Shown here piece by piece: positions 1-11,729 of a stretch of 64,000 nt of DNA. Made by a program: the position numbers and the translations under genes. Source of the DNA: Anolis sagrei (taxonomy: Eukaryota; Chordata; Lepidosauria; Squamata; Anolidae); contig NC_090021.1 of NCBI RefSeq assembly GCF_037176765.1, positions 149,551,074-149,615,073 on the forward strand. The letters are read 5' to 3'. Below the pieces are notes generated by a model that had not been told where the DNA came from, ran no database searches, and worked only from the letters and a program-made list of their open reading frames with translations. The number at the start of each line of letters is the position of its first letter. Positions within the stretch are counted from its first letter, which is position 1.

Positions 1-7
1 GCATTCA

Positions 8-23
8 ACACACACACACACAA
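8..23. repeat. (CA)n microsatellite
   Basis: Short ACACAC run at the left edge. Confidence 0.8.
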
Positions 24-261
24 CTTGGTTGCTTCACTACATCGGCTATTGCTGCAAGTAATGAGAGTGTGAATAAATTGTCAATATTTGCTTGAGATAG
101 TGCTTACAGTTCTGGAGGGACTCTTAATTTTTTGCATCTTATAGACTTAGCATGGGGATTTGGTTAACCAGTTAAAATTCATGAGTAAATCAGGTTTTTT
201 TTTTTAAAAAAATCTGAAACATTTCAGGGGGGGTTTAACCCCTAAAACCACCCCCTCGCTA

Positions 262-345
262 CAGGCCTGCTGGTAGCCAGATTTTGCTCATTTTCATGGT
301 CTCCTCCTTTCTGTTGAAATTGTCCACATGCTTGTGGATTTCAGT
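262..345 (-). mobile_element. Penelope-like element fragment
   Basis: Closely matches 34440-34520 of the larger Penelope-like element (TAGCCAGATTTTG, TTGAAATTGTCCACATGC). It is joined directly to an L2-type fragment. Confidence 0.6.
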
Positions 346-832
346 GGCTCTGTCGGAAGGTATCTCCCTTTATGAGCCAAATAGAGCTTTTAAGATCTTT
401 TGGGGAGCCCTTCTCTGGGTCCCGCGCCCTTTTCAAGTGTGACTGCTGGGGACAGGAGACAGGGCCATCTCAGTGGTGGCCCCTCAGCTGTGGAACACGC
501 TTCCTAGCCAGATCAGACTGACCCCATCCTTCCTGGTCTTCAGGAAAAAGCTAAAGATCTGGCTTTGTATGCAGGCTTTCGGAGAGTAGGATAATATGGA
601 ATTCGACCTCAACAGTTTGAACGATGACTATGGAAAAATCCATGTATGGAAATCAAGTATGTATATGTGTTTTAATTGCTCATATGTTTTAACTGTTTTA
701 TAGTTTAATAGATTATTTATTATTGTTACGTGTATGATACAACATTGAATTTTTGCTGGAGCCTATGTCACCTTGAGTCCTCTTCGGGTTGAGAAAGGCA
801 GGGTATAAATAAAGTAAATAAATACATAAAAT
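346..832 (+). mobile_element. L2-like LINE, 3' end
   Basis: Carries the C-terminal LINE motif (...GDRGHLSGGPSAVEHAS-like frame, then a FRKKLKIWL-type segment) and ends GGGTATAAATAAAG plus a TAAATA tail. 5' truncated. Confidence 0.7.
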
Positions 833-894
833 CCTCAATACTGCTTCACATATACATGAAACCACTGAGATAACTCATCTAGAGTTTTGGGGTG

Positions 895-1085
895 CGTAGC
901 CATGTATATGCAGATAACACTCAGCTCCATTACTCGTTCCCACCCAAAGTCAAGGAAGCATTTTGTCATCAGTAATGGACGGGATGAGAGCAAAAATTCC
1001 AAAACTTAATCCAGACAAGACAGAGGTGCTCCTGGTCAGTTGGAAGGCAGATCAGGGAATAGGGATCCAACTTTCTGTAGTGCAT
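895..1085 (+). mobile_element. L2-like LINE, reverse transcriptase fragment
   Basis: Degraded frame containing LNPDKTEVLLVSW, the conserved segment after the RT active site; resembles 33210-33270. Confidence 0.6.
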
Positions 1086-1237
1086 AAACAACCTATAGGA
1101 TATTCACATTTCTACTATTTTCATATGCAAGGATAGCTGTGTTGACTATGAAACAAAATCTAGTGTGTATTGCTAATTATGGAAAGCACAAAAGTGAGAG
1201 GTCTTATTACAGCTATTTTTGAGAAATTATTTTAAAA

Positions 1238-1511
1238 CTAGCTGTCCCCTGTAACACATTGCTGTGGCCCAGTCTGTGTATATGTGCTTTGTGTGTGTAT
1301 ATATTTGTGTATATGTGTCTGTTTGCGTGTATATCTGTGGTTTTGCACATGTTGTAATGTATTTTTTTTTACTTTTTAAGTCTCTTCTGCTGTGTTTTTC
1401 TGTGTTTTTATGAGTGATGGTCACTCGTTGGCCAGACACATGTATTGTATCCAAATTGGTTGTCAATTCGTCCAGTGGTGTTTACATTACATTTTTATTT
1501 ATATAGATGGG
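1238..1511. repeat. lizard interspersed repeat ending TTATATAGAT
   Basis: Begins near ACTAGCTGTCCC and ends TTTTTATTTATATAGAT, with a TGTGTATAT-rich middle and GAGTGATGGTCACTCGTTGG. The tail resembles that near 58400. Possibly Helitron-derived, but the class is not certain. Confidence 0.45.
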
Positions 1512-2224
1512 ATCCTTTTTTCTGTATTTTGAAAAGTGTGGACCATTCACATTTCCATAGCATCCAGCAGAGCAGTATGATAAACGTGAAAATAAATACT
1601 AAATCCCCACTGGCAAGAATAAATTGAGCTGTCTAATTAATGTGAATTAATGACTCAGAGTCAAAGTACATTATTGTGATTTATCCTGATTCGGTCCAAG
1701 ACTTTCTCTTTCACAAGCAGGCATTGGGCGCATGCGGGGAAAAAGGCTGCGTTTGAGGCAGTTCCATGCTTCCCCATGCAAATAGCCCCGACCAGGACTG
1801 GTACTGCAACATAGCAATAAATCCATCACACTATGTTCCTAATCTTCCACCATCAGTAGTGGGGTGCGGTGGAGGAACCAACTTTATTGGCAAGAAATAA
1901 AATTATTGCATTCAAGAATCAAATAGATAAGGTTCGCCTTTAATATTTCATTCATCTTTAATATTTCATTTGCCATCAAAAGCTAGGATTGGAACGTAAA
2001 ACCTTCCAGATGTTGGACTACAGATCTTCAAAATTAGGAGTGTTAACCATGCTGGCTTGAGTTGACGGGATGGAATTCAACATCATCTGCAGATTCTCAA
2101 ACCTAGTTTAAACATACATCCTTAACAAAAATGTTAGACAAGGACAAACTGACAACAAAAATGTGTGCTTCACTGATGAATTTGAGGCGCCACTTTTGTA
2201 TTTCATACCATCTTTCCTAGCATA
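1512..2224. other. no recognised feature
   Basis: AT-rich spacer 3' of KCNRG. No conserved frame, RNA gene or clear repeat was found. Confidence 0.5.
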
Positions 2225-2229
2225 TAGAC

Positions 2230-3030
2230 TGTGCTGTCAAGCGCTGGGCCTGTGAGAGAGTCTGTAGACAGGACGTGTTTTCTGAATGCCCAACGGGACA
2301 CCGGGGGTGCCTCGGCTGAGAGGCCTTTTGGATTTCCCCACACAAAGTTCTTTTAAAGACTTAGAAAGTTTAACAAAGTTTTTATTGCTGCTGAAATCTT
2401 CAATACATCAAACAAATACTTCAAGACTTTGAATCAACTGGTGGCTTGCTTAAATCTTGTCCACAAGAGACAGGCAACTTTCCTCAGAAACTGTTTATTC
2501 TTTCTAATCCTTGACCCCTCCCTGGGCAATCCGACTTAAGCTCTGCTGGCGTGGGCCCCTACACCTGGTCCAAATTGTGTTATGGCTGCTGCGAGTGGTC
2601 CTTACCAAACAGAGTCCTTTCGTAGATTTCCAAGAGGAAAGAAGGCTTTCAATTCTCAGCGAAGACTGACTGTAGAGCTGTGGAACTAAATTCCCCAACA
2701 AAGGCTATGCTGTAGTTCTCTGTAGAGCTGTGGGACTGGATCCCCCCAGCAAAGCTGTAAAAGACGAAGCTTTCTACAGGTGGAACTGATTCACATCCTG
2801 TACGAAAGGCTTCTCTGTGTGAACTGAACTAGAGGTCCCCTTTTTCCCTCCTTAACCCAGAAAAAGGGGCGAAACTAAAGAACATAATGATTATTGATGG
2901 GTCATTGGCCCTATGATTGCAAACCAAGGGAAGCCACCTTATTGCAAAATGCATGGAACTTTGGAATACATGCAAACACTCAATAGAAAGGAAAATAAGT
3001 TGGAGCTCCTGGTACAGCTGTACAAGCACA
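2230..3030 (-). mobile_element. solo LTR of an LTR retroelement
   Basis: 801 bp running TGTGCT...AGCACA, with perfect 6-bp inverted ends and a 5-bp target duplication TAGAC at 2225-2229 and 3031-3035. A polyadenylation hexamer on the minus strand (2381-2386) sets the orientation. No internal coding region is attached, so it is the remnant of LTR-LTR recombination. The identical TSDs suggest it is not very old. The family (ERV or Gypsy type) cannot be fixed from the LTR alone. Confidence 0.78.
2381..2386 (-). terminator. LTR polyadenylation signal, possibly used by KCNRG
   Basis: AATAAA on the minus strand inside the solo LTR, about 650 bases after the KCNRG stop and in the same orientation. 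Its use by KCNRG is inference. Confidence 0.5.
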
Positions 3031-3036
3031 TAGACG

Positions 3037-3289
3037 TTATTTCCTTTTGTGCATTTGGGTTGCCTTTCTTTGTGGTTCAGTAGTGTCTCCCTGTGTTTGT
3101 CCTGTATTGATCACCAGAGGTTCTTGATACCTTGTTCTTTCAAAACAATAACATTCAATTTTTTCTTCGGCTGAGACAGTTCTGGTGCTTATTAAACGAA
3201 ACCCTTCTCTCAGTAAGATGTCTATCAACAGGCCTAGAACATTAGCACCACTAAACAGTTTCCTTTGATCGGGTTTTATAGAAACATAC
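3037..3289 (-). CDS. KCNRG: KCNRG coding exon 2 (C-terminus)
   Basis: The acceptor TTTTTCCAG precedes G-TAT-GTT, which completes the split Arg codon and continues YVSIKPD, the same junction as the mammalian protein. 253 nt end with TAA at 3037-3039. The last residues MHKRK differ from human, as is usual for this variable tail. Confidence 0.93.
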
Positions 3290-6200
3290 CTGGAAAAAAA
3301 TTACAGGGAAATATTTTAGTGTTAAGAATTCTTATGAAATATGAATGCATTTGGTTCAGCTTTTGAACAGTTATATTTCCTTTAAAAAGCCTTTAAAAGG
3401 GGAAATAACATATTGGAAAGTCAATGTGAAATTGTCTGATCTTCAAGAAGTTGTGGAAGGGATTGTTGGACTTGTCAAAGAAGCAATTCCAATTGGAAGA
3501 AAGCAGCATTCCGGAAATATGTATGTTCCCATATGCTTTAATTATTGAGACAGCAAGCTGGGGCTGGAATTTTCATTTAAAAAGACATAAAAAAAAAGTC
3601 ACGTCCCATTTTTTGTATTTACCATTCTCACCTGGGCACTCCACCCTCACGCCATAGGTCCTATTTTGAAATTTGCCTTGAGGCACTATTATACCATACA
3701 CCCAGTAATTAATTTCTTAAAAGAATTAATGAAGGTGATGAATCAAACCACATTGTATAACCAATTTTACACACAATATGGGCTATTTTATAGTATAGAA
3801 AGACAATAAAGTAAGTTACAAATGGGGAATTAAGACAGAAGTCAATATGTAAGTGTGAATTCTCTCTCATAAATGCACATGTGTACAGGCAGTTCTTGAG
3901 TTACAAACATCTGACTTACAAACAACTCCTAGTTAAGAATGGGGGTGAGACAACAGGAAGTGAGAGAAATCTGTCTCTGGGAAGGGAAATTCACTCCCAA
4001 AAGAGTTATCAAAAGGTGTCTCCACTTAAGCTTTATTACCCATCCTTGTTTCCACAACGAGCCATTTTTTTCAAAATCTAGTTATCACAAGGACAGAAAG
4101 TAAGATAAAATCTTCTGAATGGGGGTGCAGGCGGCAGGGGTGTTAACGCTTCCCTATTCTATCCAAAGATATATTTGGCTGGAGTTACGCTTAAAAAATG
4201 TACCAGATCCAACTTACACACAAATTCAACTTAAGAATAAACCTACAGAACCTATATTGTTTGTAACTTGGGGTTTGCCTGTATATAAGTAACCTCCTTT
4301 TTTCTGTCTAGTCCAGTGGTTCTCAACCTGTGGGTCCCTGGGTGTTTTGGCCTACAACTCCCAGAAATCCCAGCCAGTTTACCAGCTATTAGGATTTCTG
4401 GGAGTTGAAGGCCAAAACATTTGGGGACCCCAGGTTGAGAACCATTGGTCTAGTCTATCTCACAAAACAGTGACTCCTTTTCCCTCTCCCACCCAAAGGT
4501 GACAAATGCACTCAAACAGCTTATCACTAATTAGTACATGTTTTGCTCTAGTCAGAAATAATTGATTTGTGCTGTTGTCACCATTTGAATTGAAATTTTC
4601 CTTTAGTCGTACACATTCTGATGTTGCCATAGATTTATTACTTCCTGTTTAAATTTAGGACTTTGATGACATATATATTTTAAAATACACACTGAATAAA
4701 CTTACTGAATGATCTATCTTGCAGCATTCTTCCTTTTTCTTTTTTCAACAAATTCTATATAAGAGTTAAGGCATCCTCCAGAGGTTCGAGGTTGCCTAGA
4801 CGTGCTCCATTCCCCATGAAAACATTCACCATTTTCAACCTCCCTTGTAGTTTGCACTTCTCCCAACTGTCTGAAAATGAGAACCAATATACTGTATATA
4901 CTCGAGTATAAGCCTAGTTTTTCAGCCCCCTTTTTAGGCTGAAAAATCTCCCCTCGGCTTATACTCAAGTCAAGGTTATTTATTCTTTTACTCTGTTATT
5001 AGTATTATTTTATTACATTTAACGGAGCCCTAAACGACTCCAGTCCAATTTACCTGTCCGAACGTATCCTCCCCTATGAGCCATCAAGATTACTAAGATC
5101 GTCTGGAGGGGCCCTGCTCTCGATCCCACCGGCCTCACAGGCGCGGCTGATGGGGACGAGAGACAGGGCCTTCTCGGTGGTGGCCCCTCGACTCTGGAAC
5201 TCCTTCCCACTGGAGATCAGAACTGCCCCTTCTATCTTAACGTTCAGGAAACAGGTGAAAACTTGGCTTTGGGGATTGGCATTCAATGAATGAGCCATGA
5301 TCCTGTGATATGGATGTATGACGACGAATAATGACTTGGATGACGACTGACCACTGTAATCATGATTGTATTTTTGCCATTTTAATTGTTTCAATGTTTT
5401 AATGTGATTTAGAAATATGATGTTTTAATGACGGTCTGTAATATTGATGTTGGAAACCGGCCCGAGTCCCTCGAATGGAGGTGAGAACACCGGTATACAA
5501 AACTACCAAATAAATAAATAAATAAATAAAATTATTGTACTCTATTATTATTATATTTACATTATTTTACTCTATTATTATCATTATTATTACATTTATT
5601 ATTTTAATCTATTTATTACTATTACTATTATTACATTTATTATTTTAATATATTTATTATTACTATTATTACATTTACAGTATTTTACCCTATTACTACT
5701 ACATTTATTATTTTACTCTATTATTACTGTTTTTATTACATTTTCATTATTTTACTCTATTATTTTTATTATTTTAATAATAAGCACATTTACATTGAAG
5801 GAGGTTAATGGTTTAATAAGAGTTGGACAGTCTTATCTTATATTACAGTTTTATGTAAACATTCAGAAACATTTAGGCTATTGATGCCTCAATTAATGTC
5901 ATTTTAATGGTATCTATTTTTATTTTGAAATTTATCCATAGTGGATGCAGTTCCCACCCTCGGCTTATACTCGAGTCAATACGTTTTCCCAGTTTTTTGT
6001 GATAAAATTAGGTGCCTCGGCTTATATTTGGGTCGGCTTATACTCGAGTGTATACGGCCCTGCTTGTGATCCCACCCACGTCGCAAGCGCGCTTGGTGGG
6101 GACACGGGACAGGGCCTTTTCTGTGGCGGCCCCCCGACTTTGGAATGCCCTCCCAAAAGATCTTCGACAGGCCCCTACTTTAGCAGCTTTCAGAAAGAAC

Positions 6201-7526
6201 CTAAAAAACTTGGCTGTTCCGATGTGCCTTCTCAGATTAGGAATCCCCCATCCCAAGTCCTAGAAGCACTTTAGTACAATTAATATTACTGCACACCGCA
6301 CTATTTTAATCCTACGTTCCTCCTGCTATTCCAGCACTTTTAACCCTGTACCCCATTGCGCTGGCCGGCCCAGTTTTAAAGTGTCTTGATGTATTGTTAC
6401 TGTTGTTGTTATTTTGCTTAACTATTTGATTTGCTTTGTTTATTGTTATGTTATGTTTTTTACTGTATTGTGTTCTGAGGCTTCGGCCTGTGTAAGCCGC
6501 ATCGAGTCCTTTGGGATATGCTAGCGGGGTACAAATAAAGTTAATAAATAATAAATAAATAAATAAATAATATTGTATTATTGCTAATTTTCCCCATAAG
6601 TCTATTTCATACTCATAGGAGTCTTTTTTTTTTTCAAAACCAGAAAGGATTCCAAATGGCCACCCATGCTTGGGAGGGAGGAGATTGGGAGGGAGGAGAT
6701 TCTGCCCAATTTTTGTGTACAATTAGGCTGGAGATGAGCTGGCGGCACATGAAGAGCCTGGGCTTAGGGCATGGATTGTATGTGCCCACTCTTGACTTAA
6801 AACCAAGATAAGCAGGAACCAAAGGTTTTCTTGGCCAGCTCAGGTGCTTTCTATCTCTTTCTAACAGTGACTGAAATAATTTAAGAAATCAATCCCAATA
6901 TATTGTTTGTGTAGTGTTAGGCAAGATATCTACAAATGGCAATTAAAGTACCTTGCTACAAATTGATCATTGTAGTCAGTGCCGCACTGAAAAACAAGAT
7001 CATGATGAGAGGGCTTCTCCAGAAAAAGGGGTGTCAGAAACTTCTGAGAAGGTACCTCATGGTTTTTCCAGCTTGTCCCTGTAAGTTTCTCTTCAAAGAC
7101 AGTGATCCTTCCCGCGAGTTCACTGATGGTGAGGCTGAAAGAACCAAAAACCCGGAAAAAAGCCTGGGTTTCTTGGAGCAAGAACCGTATTTCCAAGATC
7201 TCTGGTTTTGATTTCAGCAAATGTTCTTGACTTAGGAGATCGGCCACAGGATAGAGCTCATAGAAAACAGCCTCCCTTTGCAGCCTCTGGTAGTCGGAGA
7301 AGTCAGTGGGCAAGGAAATCTGGAGGGTTCGTAAGATGTCTAGAATGTAGCTGAACAGAATTCCATCACGATCCACAAAAATAACACCATTCACCAACCT
7401 GAATTCCGGGTCATTGCCATTTAGCATTCTTGCCAGCCTAGACTCAGGGAATTTCTGCAGTGTAGAAGACCATGTTATGAATTTCAGTCCTCCTACATTC
7501 AAAGATATCATACTTTGATTGTTCAT
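3037..7526 (-). CDS. KCNRG: KCNRG, potassium channel regulator (two coding exons)
   Basis: Coding exons are 7526-6952 and 3289-3037, joined across a 3,661-bp intron (donor GTACTT, acceptor TTTTTCCAG). They give 828 nt, or 275 aa plus stop, against 272 aa in human. Residues about 5-100 form a BTB/T1 tetramerisation fold (SLNVGG near the start, then IFVDRDG, FSYILDILR and LQREAVFYEL). The middle keeps TQAFFRVFGS and HDLVFQCG, and exon 2 keeps EGFRLISTRTVS. The family is known to bind Kv1-type channel T1 domains in the ER and reduce channel surface expression; it has no pore of its own. TRIM13 lies upstream on the same strand, as in mammals. The reading frame looks intact. An LTR sits almost directly after the stop codon. 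Identity is firm; activity is inferred from the family. Confidence 0.95.
3896..4281. mobile_element. Tc1/mariner-type MITE
   Basis: 386 bp with inverted ends CAGGCAGTTCTTGAGTTACA and, at the far end, ...TTGTAACTTGGGGTTTGCCTG, flanked by TA. Same family as 31572-31990. Lies in the KCNRG intron. Confidence 0.75.
4314..4447. mobile_element. palindromic hAT MITE
   Basis: 134 bp, nearly a perfect hairpin, ends CAGTGGTTCTCAACC and GGTTGAGAACCATTG, with an exact 8-bp target duplication GTCTAGTC at 4306-4313 and 4448-4455. Confidence 0.88.
5015..5531 (+). mobile_element. L2-like LINE, 3' end
   Basis: Encodes the fragment GDERQGLLGG-type frame shifted against a clear TRDRAFSVVAPRLWN-like match in frame, and ends GGTATACAAAACTACCAAATAAATAAA. 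Inserted into the TA-flanked element. Confidence 0.7.
5532..5800. repeat. TTA/TTTATTA-rich low-complexity tract
   Basis: Irregular repeats of CTATTATTATTACATTTATTATTTTA, probably grown from the preceding LINE tail. Confidence 0.7.
6057..6571 (+). mobile_element. L2-like LINE, 3' end
   Basis: Frame GTRDRAFSVAAPRLWNALPK, then FRKNLKNLAV, and a tail GCGGGGTACAAATAAAG with (AATA)n. Lies in the KCNRG intron. Confidence 0.8.
6952..7526 (-). CDS. KCNRG: KCNRG coding exon 1
   Basis: 575 nt starting at ATG (complement of 7524-7526) and ending ..GCAAG before GTACTT. It encodes the whole BTB/T1 domain. Reading on past the donor would give a short unrelated tail and a stop at 6930, so the splice is needed to reach the conserved C-terminus. 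Confidence 0.93.
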
Positions 7527-8480
7527 CCTCTCTTATTAAACCAAAAAAAAAAAGTCTTCAACTGCTGTGTCTCAAAAATAAGTAGAGCCAAAACAGCATA
7601 TTTCACTAGGTGTGGTATGGAAAAGAAAAGCTAAGCTGGTATTGTTTTCCTTAGCAACAAACACCATGTACACATACAAAGTAAATATACAAAGGGCTGG
7701 TTACTTGGGAGTTAAATATTTATTTTATTTTATTTCTTTACGACATTTATTTATGACATATCTCAGTTAACAAACTCTCTGACAAAAAAAGTTCCTTTTT
7801 AGAAAGTCTTTTTATAGGAGCTCAGCCTCAATTTTCTGTTTTCAGGGGGAGTTTTTTGCGGGGAGGGGTTGCAACATTGGCATGAGGGAATAGTGAAGTA
7901 GGGTTGAAGATAGGCAGAAAAGTGGAAAACTATCCCAGATACATTTTGGAAGAAGACTTCAATTGATCTCCAAAGGTTCAAATGTTTTTGTTTATATATC
8001 CAAGTCTCATGTAATCTGAAGGCTTCATTTCACTCATGATATTAGTTTGAAATTAAAAGGAAGTTTGGAAACAAGTTGAAGTGCTACTTTTCTTTGTGCT
8101 TCTTTTATTTTGAGGAATGGTGTAAGGGGAATAAAAGGGTCTTTTATTGCATGTGACAGGGGGAATCTTTCTTTTCAATCCCATGAATTGGATGAATTAG
8201 CATACCCACCTCAGCACGTCTGACTTTACCCAAATCCTGAGGCAACGCTATTCTGCACAGATCAGATGTTTATTCACATGTATCCCTTTCAACTGACCAG
8301 GATCTCATTTTTCCGCCGAGAAGACACTCTCTCTTTCTCTAGTTTCCTTACCAAGTGAGCCTGTGATGGTGGCTGGATTGACAAAAGCCTCCCACACTGA
8401 AAATCTTAATGTTCTGGCAGGTTTTTACTTGATGGGGCTACAGTCCCAAAGGAGAAAGCCACAGCCTGCAGCCTATAGAT
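7527..8480. other. KCNRG upstream spacer, little recognised
   Basis: Includes an AT-rich patch near 7718-7760 that looks like an old LINE tail. No promoter motif is evident; mammalian KCNRG starts within TRIM13 3' sequence. Confidence 0.4.
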
Positions 8481-9202
8481 CAGTGTTTCTCAACCTGGGG
8501 GTCGGGACCCCTGAGTGGGTCACAAAGGGGTGTCAGAGGGGTCGTCAAAGACCATCAGAAAACACAGTATTTTCTGATAGTCATGGGGATTTCATGTGGG
8601 AAGTTTGAGCCAATTCTATAGTTGGCGGAGTTCAGAATGTCCTTTGATTGTAGTGAACTATAAATCCCAGCAACTACAACTCCCAGATGTCAAGGTCTAT
8701 TTTCTCTAAACTCCACCAGTATTCATATTTTGGCATATTGAGTATTCATGCCAAGTTTGGTCCAGATCCATCATTGTTTGAGTCCACAGTGCTCTCTGGA
8801 TGTAAGTGAACTACAACTCCAAAACGCAAGGTCAATGCCCACCAAACAGTTCCAGTATTTTCTGTTGGTCATGGGAATTCAGTGTGCCAAGTTTGGTTCA
8901 ATTCTATCATTGGTGGAGTTCAAAATTCTCCTTGATTGAAGGCGAACTATAAATCCCAGCAACTACAACTCCCAAATGACAAAATCAATCTACCCCGAAC
9001 TCCACCTGTATTCAAATTTGAGTATTTGTGCCAAATTTGGTCCAGTGATTGAAAATACATCCTGCAGATCAGAAATTTAGATCACAATTCATAACAGGAG
9101 CAAAATTACAGTTATTAAGTAGCAATGAAAATAATTGGGGGTCACCACGACATGAGGAACTGCATTAAGGGGTCGCGGCATTAGGAAGGTTGAGAACCAC
9201 TG
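8481..9202. mobile_element. SPIN-like hAT element (non-autonomous)
   Basis: 722 bp, ends CAGTGTTTCTCAACCT and AGGTTGAGAACCACTG, with an exact 8-bp target duplication CTATAGAT at 8473-8480 and 9203-9210. The right end has the SPIN signature: GGGGTCACCACGACATGAGG, AAGGGGTCGCGGCATTAGG and AATACATCCTGCAGATCAGA. The middle carries repeated CCAAGTTTGGTCCAGATCC units. SPIN elements are known for horizontal transfer among tetrapods. Confidence 0.85.
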
Positions 9203-9552
9203 CTATAGATGGAGATATATCTATACACACACACACACCCCTACTTTTGTCCACACTCACCTCCTCTTCTTTCACACTCCACATCAATGTATTCACTTCA
9301 TTTTACTGAATGCCTATCCACATATATTCACTATCACACTTGACTCCACTCACACATCTATGTGCACTTAGAAACTCCACTCATACAATATTTTACTTGG
9401 AAAACAAGGAAACTCCCTTTCCCTCCAAGCAGTGCAGAAATGCTGCAATCTCAATACAAAGCAAGGAAATGTTTATGTGGCTGGATCAGCATTGCTGCAG
9501 CACTGAACCAGAGAGGAGGGAGAGAGGGAGGCGTTTCCTTTTGTGCAGTACG

Positions 9553-10138
9553 ATTTATTTATTTATCAGAAGCAAGTTGAGGGTACAGTTAAAATGCATT
9601 TAAAAACACAAAGTTTTAAAACTTGGCATTGTGCTAAATGTCATTTGGCCAGAATCTGGCCACTCGTAGTGCCTCTGATATCGCTGTGAGAAGGTCCTCC
9701 ATTGTGCATGTGGCATGGCTCAGGTTGCGTTGTAGTAAGTGGTCTGTGGTTTGCTCTTCTCCACACTGACATGTCATGGACTCCTTTGTAGCCACATTTC
9801 TTAAGGTTAGCTCTACATCTTGTGGTGCCAGTGTGCAGCCTGTTCAGCGCCTTCCAGGTTGTCCACTCTTGTGTGTGCCCAGGAGGGAGTTTCTCATCTG
9901 GTCTCAGCCACTGATTGAAGTTCTGGGTTTTTGCCTGCCACTTTTGGACTCTTGCTTGCTGAGGTGTTCCTGCAAGTATCCCTGTAGGTCTTAGGAAGCT
10001 GTTTTTTGATTGAAGGCATTGGCTTGCTGATATCCGAACAGAGGATGGGCTGGAGATGTCAATGTCTTGGTCCTTTCATTGCTGGTTGCTACTTCCCGAC
10101 AGATGTCAGGTGGTGCAATACTAGCTAAACAGTGTAAT
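9553..10138 (-). mobile_element. Vingi/I-group LINE, 3' part
   Basis: Antisense of the same 3' coding end seen at 18600-19080 and 35254-35620 (HTEDW..W.ALNRL.., CxC..HLLxC motif), more diverged here. The 5' end lies near the CACCTGACATC segment. Confidence 0.75.
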
Positions 10139-10919
10139 CATCTCAAGATGAAAAGCAGGATGAGAAACAGAAAACAGAGCTAATGGTCCTGCAATTCCAA
10201 ATGACATCAGCTAATAAACATGCCCAAAAACCAGAGGTAAAACACAACCAACCACAACTGAAGGGCCACAGTTTCCTTATTCCTGCTTCAGTTAAGTGAA
10301 GCTCTGAAAAGGAGTAATATTAAATTGTAGGCCTCATATATCAGTTACAAAAATGGAATATGTCCCCATGTCTCACTGCTCAAGATTGTTGGAACTGTGC
10401 CTTGAAACAATATTCCAGGTTAGATGCAGAATGACTTCTCTCTGACTTCATCAGAAAGGCAGGAGAGACTTCCCTATTGGCACAGATACCGAATATTTAA
10501 TTTCCTGATAATTAGTCAGATTTACCTCCATATTATCTTTAGGATCAGAGTCAACTTAAGCAACACACTGAAAAACACTAATGTTGCTTATTTTGTTCTT
10601 TTCTTTGTAAAAGGTAGAAAAATTATAAAATTTGTACAATCTGAAGACAAAAATAGTTTTTCATTTGTGTATACAAACTTATAACAGATTGTTACAACAT
10701 ACATGATTGGAAAAAAAAGTCACACTTGCTGATGATGCTGTATATAAGTGTCTAAACATTTACCTCTTCCACTATGAAATTTACTCAGTCATATTGCATT
10801 TTATGTAAACACGTTACATATTGTTATATACACAAATTCACATTACACATTAAACATGTTTTTTCCAGCCTTTTCAGTCTATATGTGAGTTATATTAATT
10901 GTATTGTTTTATTTTTCCG
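10139..10919. other. no recognised feature
   Basis: Unique-looking AT-rich spacer between KCNRG and TRIM13. Confidence 0.45.
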
Positions 10920-11201
10920 TTGCCCCATCTCTACCAGTTATATCCTACCTTGTCCATGTCCAGCATTATTTTGTAAATTTTAAATGATTACATTTGGCCC
11001 AGCCATAGGTTTTAAATGCTTGTTGTTATTGTTACTGTCTATTGTTTACTTTTGTTTATGAGATTTATTCTAACTGTTGTATTGATTGTTTTCTTATTGC
11101 TTTTACTGTTGATGTACTTTGGGCTCGGCCTCATGTAAGCCGCACCGAGTCCCTTGGGGAGATGGTAGCGGGGTATAAATAAAGTTTTATTATTATTATT
11201 A
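10920..11201 (+). mobile_element. L2-like LINE, 3' UTR
   Basis: Ends GTAAGCCGCACCGAGTCCC, GGGGTATAAATAAAG and (TTA)n. A second end follows directly. Confidence 0.75.
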
Positions 11202-11310
11202 CTTTGTTGTTTTTACTGATGTGTTGTTGGGCTTGGCCTCATGTAAGCCGCCCCGAGTCCCCTTGGGGAGATGGTGGCGGGGTATAAATGAATTTATTAT
11301 TATTATTATT
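11202..11310 (+). mobile_element. second L2-like 3' end in tandem
   Basis: Repeats TTGGGCTTGGCCTCATGTAAGC, here shortened by position, through GGGGTATAAATGAATTTATTATTA, head to tail after the previous one. Either a second insertion at the same tail or a duplication. Confidence 0.7.
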
Positions 11311-11729
11311 AAATAGAAGAAATAAAAAGTAGTGTTGGCATCTGTTTAGTGTGTTAACATATGTCATTGTAACCCACTTTTTTGGTTGTCGTAGAGGTCA
11401 GACTGAACCACCACCAAAACTGCTTCAACCCACTTTTTCAGTGTGGTAGCTCCCATTCCTTTATGACCTTCATGTCAGCATACAATGTAGGAACTTTTTG
11501 TCTATAGCCGGATGCACAGCGACGGCGTCACCCATAGGCACTTCCAGAGGAGCTCTGTCATATCCTGGAGGATGCCTGTCATAATAACATATCCTGCTAC
11601 AATGATAGTAGCAAAATTCGTCTTTGTTGCTCTTGGAAGGGCACACTGAAAATGTAGGTTTGGGGTGGGTTCACTGGGAAACTTTGAGAGATATGTGCCA
11701 GAAGGATTGTTTTCTTTGATTTTACCTTG

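Larger units (their letters stand above)
4890..6056. mobile_element. TA-flanked DNA element with repeated ACTCGAGTATAAGCC ends, split by L2
   Basis: Outer parts are 4890 to about 5014 and about 5930-6056. Both carry TATACTCGAGTATAAGCC-like motifs in inverted orientation and a CCTCGGCTTATACTC core. The middle holds an L2 insertion and a TTA-rich stretch. Probably a mariner-type non-autonomous element. Confidence 0.55.

Noticed and set aside
1-6900. miR-15a/miR-16-1 and DLEU2, expected beside KCNRG
   Set aside because: I looked for the TAGCAGCACGTAAAT and TAGCAGCACATAATG seeds on the plus strand and did not see them; they are probably beyond the left edge.
6930-6951. KCNRG ending unspliced with the short tail YFNCHL
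   Set aside because: The GT donor after GCAAG and the conserved exon at 3289-3037 restore the full family length.
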